NCBI GenBank assembly: GCA_015232365.1
Contig: JADFZU010000012.1
Coordinates: forward strand, 1-59,781
Direction: 5' to 3'
Length of the DNA stretch: 59,781 nucleotides
DNA from: Magnetococcales bacterium
GTDB lineage: Bacteria > Pseudomonadota > Magnetococcia > Magnetococcales > JADFYX01
A program made the translations under genes and the position numbers. Numbering within the stretch: the stretch's first letter is position 1; each line of letters starts with the position of its first letter. Shown one piece after another: positions 8,917 through 16,611 of this stretch. The notes beneath the pieces are model-generated. The model was not told the DNA's origin, did not search any database, and was given only the letters and a program-made list of their open reading frames with translations.

Positions 8917-10854
8917 ATGGGAAAAGTAATCGGAATTGACCTGGGAACAACCAACTCCTGCGTAGCCGTTATAGAAGGTGGCGATCCCAAAGTTATTGAG
9001 AACAGTGAAGGTGCGAGAACCACCCCATCAATTTTAGCTTTCACCAAAGGTGGCGAACGGCTTGTGGGACAGGCAGCTAAAAGGCAAGCGGTAACCAACC
9101 CGGAAAATACTTTGTTTGCTATCAAGCGTTTGATCGGGCGCCGCTTTGATGATCCCATGACCAAAAAAGATCTAGATCTGGTCCCCTATAAAATAGTCAA
9201 AGCCGACAACGGTGATGCCTGGGTTGAGGCAGATGGACGTAAAATCAGCCCCTCTGAGGTTTCCGCCATGACCTTGCAAAAAATGAAAGAGACGGCAGAA
9301 GCACACCTTGGAGAGAAGGTAACCGATGCGGTAATTACTGTTCCAGCCTATTTTAATGATGCACAACGCCAGGCAACAAAAGATGCCGGGAAAATTGCCG
9401 GTCTCAATGTCCTGCGGATTATCAACGAGCCAACAGCGGCCTCTCTTGCCTACGGTCTGGATAAAAAAGGCGGACGGACTATTGCCGTATATGACCTGGG
9501 CGGAGGAACCTTCGATGTTTCTATTCTTGAGATCGGTGACGGAGTCTTTGAAGTCAAAGCCACCAACGGAGATACCTTCCTGGGCGGTGAAGACTTTGAT
9601 GTGGCGATCATCGACTATCTGGTTGACTCATTCAAGAAGGATAGCGGCATTGATCTGCGCAAAGATAGCATGGCATTACAACGGTTGAAGGAAGCGGCTG
9701 AGAAAGCCAAGATTGAGCTTTCTAACGCAACGCAGACTGACATCAATCTGCCGTTTATTACAGCAGATGCCAGTGGCCCTAAACATCTCAACATCACCAT
9801 CTCCCGTGCCAAGTTGGAAAGTTTGGTTGAAGAGTTGGTCCGCCGGACACTGGAACCCTGCCGGACAGCATTGAAGGATGCTGGCCTCTCAACCTCTCAG
9901 ATAGACGAGGTGGTATTGGTCGGTGGCATGACTCGGATGCCCAAGGTTCAAGAGATCGTTTCTGAATTCTTCGGCAAGGAGCCACACAAAGGTGTCAACC
10001 CGGATGAGGTGGTCGCCATCGGTGCAGCCATCCAGGGTGGTGTTCTTAAAGGAGAGGTGAAAGATGTTCTGCTTCTTGACGTTACCCCACTATCTTTGGG
10101 AATAGAGACCATGGGGCAGGTGTTTACCAAGTTGATTGACAAAAACACCACCATCCCAACCAAGAAGTCTCAGGTTTTCTCAACGGCTGAGGATAACCAG
10201 CCTGCGGTAACAGTACGGGTAGCACAGGGAGAACGGGAGATATTTGCCAACAACAAACTGTTGGGCCAGTTTAATCTGGAAGGAATTGCTCCAGCACCAC
10301 GTGGCCTGCCACAGATTGAGGTTACTTTTGATATTGACGCAAACGGAATGGTGCAGGTTTCCGCCAAGGATTTGGGTACTGGTAAGGAGCAGTCCATTAG
10401 TATAGAGGCTTCCGGTGGTCTCAATGAGGAAGAGATTAACCGAATGGTTCAGGATGCCGAAGCTCACGCTGATGAGGATGCTAAAAAGAGAAAGCTGATC
10501 GATGCTAAGAACCAGGCTGACTCCATGGTCTATACCACAGAAAAGACGCTCAAGGAGCATGGTGACAAGGTAGACGCTGGCGTCAAGCAGAGCATTGAAG
10601 ACGCAATAAGCGATCTTAAGAGTGTCATGAATGGCAATGATGCCGATGCCATTGCAACAAAAATAGAGGCATTGACCCAACTATCAATGAAGCTTGGAGA
10701 GGCGGTCTATAAGGATTCGGCTCAGGCCCAAGGTCCAGCAGCAGGTAGCTCCTGCGGTACGGCCAGTAATTGCGATACTGGAAGCTGCAATGATGACACT
10801 GTTGAGGCTGAGTATGAGGAGATCAAACCAGACTCAAACTCTAAAGCCGCTTAA
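8917..10854 (+). CDS. dnaK: Molecular chaperone DnaK (Hsp70)
   Basis: Full-length DnaK, 645 residues. The ATPase domain carries the phosphate-1 motif [13 protein letters not shown] at residues 5-17, [12 protein letters not shown] near 195 and [15 protein letters not shown] near 335. It is followed by the linker [15 protein letters not shown] near 388 and the substrate-binding domain. The extreme C-terminus is unusual: the acidic end [12 protein letters not shown] is preceded by a Gly/Ala/Ser stretch with three cysteines ([14 protein letters not shown]), which standard DnaK tails lack. RBS AGGAG. A heat-shock promoter lies 145-173 bp upstream. With GrpE (downstream) and the DnaJ-like protein it forms the Hsp70 folding machine in the cytoplasm. 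Confidence 0.97.
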   Translation: MGKVIGIDLGTTNSCVAVIEGGDPKVIENSEGARTTPSILAFTKGGERLVGQAAKRQAVTNPENTLFAIKRLIGRRFDDPMTKKDLDLVPYKIVKADNGDAWVEADGRKISPSEVSAMTLQKMKETAEAHLGEKVTDAVITVPAYFNDAQRQATKDAGKIAGLNVLRIINEPTAASLAYGLDKKGGRTIAVYDLGGGTFDVSILEIGDGVFEVKATNGDTFLGGEDFDVAIIDYLVDSFKKDSGIDLRKDSMALQRLKEAAEKAKIELSNATQTDINLPFITADASGPKHLNITISRAKLESLVEELVRRTLEPCRTALKDAGLSTSQIDEVVLVGGMTRMPKVQEIVSEFFGKEPHKGVNPDEVVAIGAAIQGGVLKGEVKDVLLLDVTPLSLGIETMGQVFTKLIDKNTTIPTKKSQVFSTAEDNQPAVTVRVAQGEREIFANNKLLGQFNLEGIAPAPRGLPQIEVTFDIDANGMVQVSAKDLGTGKEQSISIEASGGLNEEEINRMVQDAEAHADEDAKKRKLIDAKNQADSMVYTTEKTLKEHGDKVDAGVKQSIEDAISDLKSVMNGNDADAIATKIEALTQLSMKLGEAVYKDSAQAQGPAAGSSCGTASNCDTGSCNDDTVEAEYEEIKPDSNSKAA

Positions 10855-10866
10855 TTTTGTAACAAT

Positions 10867-10903
10867 GCCGATCTTCTCTATCTAACTTGAAGAGAAGGTC
10901 GGC
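10867..10903 (+). terminator. Hairpin after dnaK (terminator or attenuator)
   Basis: GCCGATCTTCTCT and AGAGAAGGTCGGC pair over 13 bp with one G-U and an 11-base loop, starting 12 bp after the dnaK stop. No T tract follows, so it may protect the dnaK 3' end or partly attenuate readthrough into the downstream genes rather than terminate fully. Confidence 0.45.
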
Positions 10904-10947
10904 TAAACGTATCCAACTTTTGTTTCAACAGTGATTGAGGTTGCACG

Positions 10948-11205
10948 ATGATAGAACAGGTTGCCCCTCCTTTGGTAGAGAAATCAAATTTTGTAATGGG
11001 GGTCCATAAGGCCAGCCGGGCCTGTGCCAACTGCTCTTTGTGGGCACCAAACAACATTCACCCTGCCAGTGGATACTATACCGGACAGACCTGTCTGGAG
11101 CGTATTGATCAGGGAATTACCTACAAAACGGATGCGAAGTATAGTTGCCATCACTTTCGAAGAGTTAAAGAACCGCCAATTTTTCTACCTGAAAAAAATA
11201 ATTGA
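10948..11205 (+). CDS. Small four-cysteine protein between dnaK and grpE
   Basis: An 85-residue protein of unknown function. Four cysteines are visible: a CxxC (ACANC, residues 26-29), then TGQTC near 52 and YSCHHF near 69, a spacing suited to a zinc or iron-sulfur site. No signal peptide or membrane segment is visible. The ATG has a GAGG site about 8 bases upstream. It lies between dnaK and grpE on the same strand, so it may be co-transcribed under heat shock. It could be a metal-binding accessory of the chaperone system, but nothing in the sequence proves that. Confidence 0.65.
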   Translation: MIEQVAPPLVEKSNFVMGVHKASRACANCSLWAPNNIHPASGYYTGQTCLERIDQGITYKTDAKYSCHHFRRVKEPPIFLPEKNN

Positions 11206-11279
11206 TCCAATCTTATTACTCTAGAACCTGAGAATAATAATTTAAAAATAGACGAGCAGAACAAACGGAGTAGAGAAAA

Positions 11280-11954
11280 ATGAAGGAAGAGTCTATTGGC
11301 CCAGTATCTGAGCAATTTAATGAGGAACAAGCAGAGGATGAGTTTGACTCTAATCTTGAGACTGGAGAAAAACAAAGCAACTCTCTTCCCATTGATTCTC
11401 CCCCACCTGAACAAGATTCTGATATAGATGAGTCTGCCAGTGATAATGAGCAGAGCCTTGAAGATCGTATAAAGCTGTTGGAAGATGAGCTGTTGCAGGA
11501 AAAAAAACAGTCTCAGACCTATCACGACAACTATTTACGCATGGTTGCCGATATGGACAATTTGCGTAAAAGAACAGCACGTGAAAAAGAAAATAGCAGA
11601 AAATTCGCATTGGAAAGCTTTGCAAAAGAGCTTCTTACCTTGGCTGACAATGTTGAGCGTGCACTGAACACCATACGTAACAGTGGTGATGAAAATGAGG
11701 ATATGACACCTCTATTAAAATCCCTGTTTGAAGGGGTTGAAATGATAGAGGTAGAGTTGCAAAGAACGCTCAATAATAACGGAATTGAAAAAATAAAAGC
11801 TGAGCAAACAACTTTTAATCCAAATTTGCACCAAGCTGTGACCCAAGAGGAGAGTCATGAGGCGGAATCTGGAACGGTTTTGAAGGAGCTTCAAACCGGG
11901 TATACTTTAAATGGTCGCCTTCTCCGCCCGACAATGGTGACTGTCGCAAAATAG
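11280..11954 (+). CDS. grpE: Nucleotide exchange factor GrpE
   Basis: GrpE releases ADP from DnaK. The 224-residue protein has a long acidic, low-complexity N-terminus (residues 1-60), a coiled coil (about 60-110) containing YLRMVADMDNLRKR, and the C-terminal beta domain with GIEKI near 163, FNPNLHQAV near 174 and a stretch beginning LKELQTGYTLNGRLLRP near 200. Family length is usually 180-210, so the acidic tail is somewhat long. RBS GGAG. It ends 66 bp from the convergent dnaJ-like gene. Confidence 0.95.
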   Translation: MKEESIGPVSEQFNEEQAEDEFDSNLETGEKQSNSLPIDSPPPEQDSDIDESASDNEQSLEDRIKLLEDELLQEKKQSQTYHDNYLRMVADMDNLRKRTAREKENSRKFALESFAKELLTLADNVERALNTIRNSGDENEDMTPLLKSLFEGVEMIEVELQRTLNNNGIEKIKAEQTTFNPNLHQAVTQEESHEAESGTVLKELQTGYTLNGRLLRPTMVTVAK

Positions 11955-12020
11955 ACCACACCCCAACTCAACAGCTTTCCATCAGCAGTACAAATAATCT
12001 ATAACCTCTGGGATTTAGCT

Positions 12021-12977
12021 TTAGTTAAGCAATCCAGACCGTGGATTAAAAGGCATCTCTTTTTGCATCTGTTTGTAGTATTCCCGATTTGATTCATTTT
12101 TTACCTGGGGCAGTACTACATTAAGAACTACATATTGATTTCCTGAAGGAGTTCCAGGAAGACCTCGCCCTTTCAACACCATTTTTTTGCCTGACTGGCT
12201 CCCTTCTGGAATTGTAAGCTTGACTTGGCCACCAAGAGTCGGAACAGTTATCGCAGCACCAAGTGCTGCTTCCCAAGGAGTAAGTGGCAGGTCTAGGTAG
12301 ATGTCTCTCCCTTCAACACGAAAATGACGATGAGGTTTGATTTTTATCTTCAGCAATAGCTCTCCAGCACCGCTGCTACTATTGCCAGGTTTTGCACCTA
12401 AACGAATTTTCTGGCCTTCCTTTACCCCAGCAGGAATGGTTACCTTTATGCTCCTATTGCCAGTGGGGCCATGCATATCAAAATGCCGTTTACAGCCAAT
12501 AAAAGCCTCTTCCAACGAAATTTCAACGGTATGGGTAGTCGGCGTTTGGTTAAAAGAGTGTGAAAAGCCGGACGGCCCCGGCCCGCCATTTCTTGAAAAA
12601 TTACTAAACCATGCACCGCTAGGGTTGCCTCCTGTTTCATTGCCAAACAGGTTGTTGAATATTTCATCTAGATCAAAAGGCATATCTGTTTGGCTGAAAT
12701 GAGTACGGGAACTGCCACCATGCCCAGGTTGCCCGGAGAAAGAGCCTCCCCTCTTCCAGTAGCCGTAAAGTTGATCATATTCAGAACGTTTTTTTGGATC
12801 TCCTAAGACATCATAAGCCTCAGATATTTCTTTAAAACGTGCTTCACTTCCCGGGCTTTTGTTAACATCAGGATGGTGTTGTTGAGCCAGTTTCCTGAAT
12901 TTTTTTTTGATATCATCCTGAGTTGCCGACTGTTCAAGGCCAATTGCCTTATAAAAATCCTTAAACTCACCGCCCAT
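12021..12977 (-). CDS. DnaJ-class co-chaperone, CbpA type (no zinc finger)
   Basis: This 318-residue J-domain co-chaperone carries the J domain at residues 1-70 with the HPD motif (QHHPDVNK), a Gly/Phe/Ser-rich segment (75-140) and two C-terminal substrate-binding subdomains (VEISLEEAFIGCKRHF near 150; VTIPAGVKEGQKIRLG near 180). It lacks the CxxCxGxG zinc-finger repeats of true DnaJ, so it is CbpA-like. I chose the internal ATG at 12977 because GGGAG is properly spaced from it, whereas the upstream ATG at 12983 nearly touches that site. It is convergent to grpE and has its own heat-shock-like promoter. Confidence 0.9.
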   Translation of the reverse strand: MGGEFKDFYKAIGLEQSATQDDIKKKFRKLAQQHHPDVNKSPGSEARFKEISEAYDVLGDPKKRSEYDQLYGYWKRGGSFSGQPGHGGSSRTHFSQTDMPFDLDEIFNNLFGNETGGNPSGAWFSNFSRNGGPGPSGFSHSFNQTPTTHTVEISLEEAFIGCKRHFDMHGPTGNRSIKVTIPAGVKEGQKIRLGAKPGNSSSGAGELLLKIKIKPHRHFRVEGRDIYLDLPLTPWEAALGAAITVPTLGGQVKLTIPEGSQSGKKMVLKGRGLPGTPSGNQYVVLNVVLPQVKNESNREYYKQMQKEMPFNPRSGLLN

Positions 12978-13020
12978 GACCATCTCCCAGTTTCAATGGA
13001 TTCTGTTGGTAAATTATTTA

Positions 13021-13054
13021 TGTAGCCGTGGCGGTTTGTACTGCCACATCTACA
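13021..13054 (-). other. Hairpin at the 5' end of the dnaJ-like leader
   Basis: TGTAG and CTACA, then GTGGC and GCCAC, form a two-part stem with a 10-base loop. If the upstream heat-shock-like promoter is real, this structure sits at the very start of the transcript, where it could stabilise the mRNA. It does not enclose the RBS, so a classical RNA thermometer is not supported. Confidence 0.35.
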
Positions 13055-13058
13055 CACG

Positions 13059-13086
13059 AAATAGTCATTAAAGGAAAAATTTCAAG
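13059..13086 (-). promoter_or_regulatory. Candidate sigma-32 promoter of the dnaJ-like gene
   Basis: On the minus strand CTTGAAA (13086-13080) is followed after 13 bases by GACTATTT (13066-13059). The 14-mer TTTCCTCTTGAAAT around the -35 is identical to the one at the dnaK promoter. The -35 overlaps the stop codon of the upstream hybrid kinase gene. The -10 is a weaker match than that of dnaK. Confidence 0.4.
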
Positions 13087-15529
13087 AGGAAAGATCAATA
13101 CTTTTGCTGCACGCACTATTGAATTGCTCGATCACCTCAAGCAACTTTTTTTTCGATATGGGCTTTGTTATATGGATATCGCATCCGGCAATAAGTGATT
13201 TTTCCTCATCTCCATTCATAGCATGGGCTGTAAGTGCTACAATAGGGGTTTTAGTGTGTCCATGCTCCTTTTCCCAATTTCGTATTTGCTTTGTTGCCTC
13301 AAGCCCATCCATGACAGGCATCTGTATGTCCATCAGTATTAGATCATATTTTTTACCGGACTCTATTGCTTTTATTGCTTGTCTACCATCTTCAACACAG
13401 TCCAAAAGACAGGGGGTGCTACTTAGATAAGCCTCAACCACCATCGCATTCTCCTCAACATCTTCAGCTAAAAGAACAGATATTGCACTTTTTGCTTTTG
13501 ACGCTCTCTTTTCTTGGGAGCCGTCTAGTAAAGGCAGTTGGTCACTGTGGTGATCTTTTGTTGAAATTGGAATCGAAAAATGGAATACACTCCCTTTTCC
13601 CAGTTCACTTTTTACCGATATTTCTCCACCCATAACATCAACTAGTCGCTTGCAAATCGTAAGCCCCAACCCGACTCCTCCTTGTTTGCGAGTAGTAGAA
13701 GAGTCAATAAGTGAGAATGGTTCAAAAATCAAAGCATACTTATCTTGGGGTATACCGATTCCTGAATCTTTAATCGAGAAAACAATAGTCTGCGAGGAGG
13801 GGTGAGAGACATGGAGCACCACCTCACCATGATTTGTGAACTTAACTGCGTTCCCAATAAGATTAAGTAGTACCTGACGCAACCTTTTTTGATCGCCAGA
13901 GAAGATGTTTGGGGTTTCAGGGTCTATTTTACAAGTTAAATCCAACAGCTTATTTTTGGCATTTATAGAGTGTATATCTAAAGCTTCTTGAGTTAATTTC
14001 TTGAGGTTGATTTGTTCATTAGCCAAAGATAAGCGTCCAGACTCTATGTAAGATAAATCCAAAATATCTTCGACCAAAGTAAGCAGATTTTTACCAGATT
14101 GATCTATTACCTCGAGAAAGCGTGACATGTCCTGGTCCTTATTTCTCTCTCTGGCGACTTCAGACATTCCAATGATAGCGTTGAGAGGCGTGCGGATCTC
14201 ATGGCTCATTACTGCAAGAAACTCACTCTTGGCAGTATTAGCTGACTCAGCGGTGTGTTTTGCAATTTTAAGATCTTGTATTAAGTCTTGCCGCTCTATG
14301 GATGTGCGCCAAGCGTCAATTAAATTTGCAAGGGTTGTTATCAACGGCTGGAGGTAGTTTACAACCTCTTTATCATAGCCTCCAGGACGGTTGGCAATCC
14401 CCATCATTCCTACCATTTCCCCCCCTAGTAGCAGTGGGATGCCTAAATAAGCATTTAACGCTGGGTGGCCTTCTGGTAGGCCGCAACTCCGGGGATCTTG
14501 TGCTGGATTATTACTTATAACCGTTTCTTTGCTTGTTAATGCCGCACCAATAAGTGATTTAAGGTTAACAAACTCAATCCCTTTTGGCATATTATCATCA
14601 TATAGTTGTCTAGTCTCATCATTCCACGCAATGTTTGTAATAGCATGAACTTTTAAAAATGGATTCCCATCTTTACCAATAAAAACCTCTCCAATAAAGC
14701 CGTATTCACTTGCTGTGACCGATAGAGCGTCTTCTAGAAGCTTATCAAAAACAACTTTGGCATCAACATTATGTATGAAGTTTGATTGAGCTGACCGAAT
14801 AGACTCAAGCAATTTCTGGTTTGCAGTTAAATCTTTGTTTACATTGATGAGTTCATGAGTTTGAGAATTTTTAACCGATTCAAGTTTGACTTTTATTATT
14901 TGAAGGGCCCTTAGAACACCGTACCAGTAGACCAATAACATGATAAACAACGAGGTGATGATCAAATATAGCATCCCAACTCTTTTATCTCTTGATTCTA
15001 GATAATCAATTTTTGTACTCCTGAGGTTTTCAGCAAACTTGGTCATGCCATTTGTATATACCTTTTTAAGATCCTCGTATTGATCGGAAAAAAGTAATTT
15101 CTGAGCTTTTTGCAACTCTCCTTTCTTAGCTAAAGCAAAGGCCATTTTTTCAATAGCTACAAGTTTGACGTTTGCCATATTGGTTTGTGACGTACTCTCA
15201 TTTGTTTCAATCTTAGGTGCTAACTTTAAAGCGTCTTCTATAGCAAAATTTAGTTTTGGTTCATATTTGTTATAGCGGGATTCCCATTTTAAGTTGCCTG
15301 TAGTTGCTGCCATGCGAGCAGACATGGTTAACACTTCATCAAGATGTATTATTGTGCCGTGTAGCTGCTCCAAGCGAGAAATTGAGCTAGTAGTGTTGTC
15401 GTTTACAACCTGTATCTGATGTATATTCCAAGCCAAAATTCCCAGCAAAACTTGACTGATAATGAGTCCAATTGGAAGGTATCTACTATCATGAAATATT
15501 GGATGGTTTACCCAGCTATTGGTAGCCAC
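13082..15529 (-). CDS. Membrane hybrid histidine kinase (sensor-GAF-HisKA-HATPase-REC)
   Basis: An 815-residue hybrid kinase. One N-terminal membrane helix (about 17-38) and a second near 185-205 bracket a helical sensor resembling 4HB chemoreceptor input domains. A GAF domain follows (about 245-410), then HisKA with the phospho-acceptor in SHEIRTPLNAIIG near 440. The HATPase domain is complete (LNLIGNAVKFT, DSGIGIP, GGVGLGLTICKRL). The C-terminal receiver (about 690-805) has the phospho-acceptor Asp in LILMDIQMPVMDGLEA and the Lys in HITKPISK. The start is GTG with GAGG about 9 bases upstream. No DNA-binding output is present, so it passes phosphate to another protein, plausibly one of the regulators in this island. 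Confidence 0.9.
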   Translation of the reverse strand: MATNSWVNHPIFHDSRYLPIGLIISQVLLGILAWNIHQIQVVNDNTTSSISRLEQLHGTIIHLDEVLTMSARMAATTGNLKWESRYNKYEPKLNFAIEDALKLAPKIETNESTSQTNMANVKLVAIEKMAFALAKKGELQKAQKLLFSDQYEDLKKVYTNGMTKFAENLRSTKIDYLESRDKRVGMLYLIITSLFIMLLVYWYGVLRALQIIKVKLESVKNSQTHELINVNKDLTANQKLLESIRSAQSNFIHNVDAKVVFDKLLEDALSVTASEYGFIGEVFIGKDGNPFLKVHAITNIAWNDETRQLYDDNMPKGIEFVNLKSLIGAALTSKETVISNNPAQDPRSCGLPEGHPALNAYLGIPLLLGGEMVGMMGIANRPGGYDKEVVNYLQPLITTLANLIDAWRTSIERQDLIQDLKIAKHTAESANTAKSEFLAVMSHEIRTPLNAIIGMSEVARERNKDQDMSRFLEVIDQSGKNLLTLVEDILDLSYIESGRLSLANEQINLKKLTQEALDIHSINAKNKLLDLTCKIDPETPNIFSGDQKRLRQVLLNLIGNAVKFTNHGEVVLHVSHPSSQTIVFSIKDSGIGIPQDKYALIFEPFSLIDSSTTRKQGGVGLGLTICKRLVDVMGGEISVKSELGKGSVFHFSIPISTKDHHSDQLPLLDGSQEKRASKAKSAISVLLAEDVEENAMVVEAYLSSTPCLLDCVEDGRQAIKAIESGKKYDLILMDIQMPVMDGLEATKQIRNWEKEHGHTKTPIVALTAHAMNGDEEKSLIAGCDIHITKPISKKKLLEVIEQFNSACSKSIDLSS

Positions 15530-16611
15530 TTCTTTAACCTCGTATTACACATATTAAAAAGACCAAATATTGGCCTTTGTCTGAAACATTTATTTGTTCA
15601 TGATCTTTTGTCGTCAAATTATCTAAGTTGCAGGATATCTTCAAGTTAGCATTTATGCAATTATCAACCAGAAGCTCAATTGACCTTGATGATAAAAACA
15701 GGTAAAGCCCACGCTTTTGAGCGACAGTTTGAGTAAATCATGCTAGAATCGAATTTACTAATCAAACATTTGTACTTGATATGGAGTGTATTGCCTTAGT
15801 GATATAATTGATCTGCTATGGCTGACAAAAAACCAACTCCAGATAATCGCTTAAGATCGAACATAAACAAGGACTTGCTTGCAAGCTGTGGCCATAATAA
15901 AGGATCATTCAGACCCTGCCAAACACCATTTATAGGATAATATTGCTACGGCAAATTATATAGTTGACTGTTAAAGAGTAGATTATGATCACTGAACATT
16001 GTTTTCTGTTTAGATATTAATCTGAAGAGAATCATGCCCAATTAAACATAACTGTAGATGGTTCTATGAGATCAGAAATAACTCTAAAGATTTTCGCTTT
16101 GATCGTCATTACAGATTTTGCCTATATTGCTTCCCACGACCTTCAAGAACCTTTGCGAAAGATAACCGCCTTTTGAGAGCGGTTGCAAAGCAACTCTGGC
16201 AGAACACCGGTATAGGCCTTGCCATATGTGCAAAAGTAGCCCAACGGCATGGAGGATTGATAAGAGTTGAAAGTATTCTCGGAAAAGGATCAACTTTCTA
16301 TGTTGTGTTGCCAGTTATTTAAATAGTGGTTGTAGTAGAAAACAATCAGGATGGAGCAGGGGAAAACACAATAGATATTAATCTTTTAACAATAAGTTTG
16401 GAGAACCTTCATAGGAAGGCAATAACCAGATCTATTTTGATTCTCATGGCTGATGATTGCCAACGATATGGTAAAGGTAACCAAATCTCTTAATAATTAT
16501 TGGTTTCAAATTTTTGAATTACCAACGTCAGTCAACCAAGATTGATTTGGTTATCTTCAAGTTTTTACCTGGTCATGAGTTTAGTCAGCATGAAAGAGGT
16601 ATGATCCGATC
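15530..16611. other. Gene-poor region holding decayed signalling remnants
   Basis: This 1.08-kb stretch has no intact gene longer than about 40 codons. Besides the kinase fragment at 16114-16322, a 40-codon ORF at 15818-15940 begins MADKKPTPDN, like the start of many PAS-kinase proteins, and 16431-16470 reads ILILMADDCQRYG, like the start of a response regulator. The rest is unassigned. Confidence 0.5.
16114..16322 (+). pseudogene. Histidine kinase remnant with large internal deletion
   Basis: One frame from 16114 reads DFAYIASHDLQEPLRKITAF followed by a stop, the phospho-acceptor box of a HisKA domain. A shifted frame further on reads TGIGLAICAKVAQRHGG and then ESILGKGSTFYVVLPVI before a stop, the G2 box and C-terminal end of a HATPase domain. 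About 100 residues of the catalytic domain between them are missing and the frame is broken. This is a dead phytochrome/PAS-type kinase gene in the same orientation as the kinase that follows. Confidence 0.8.
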
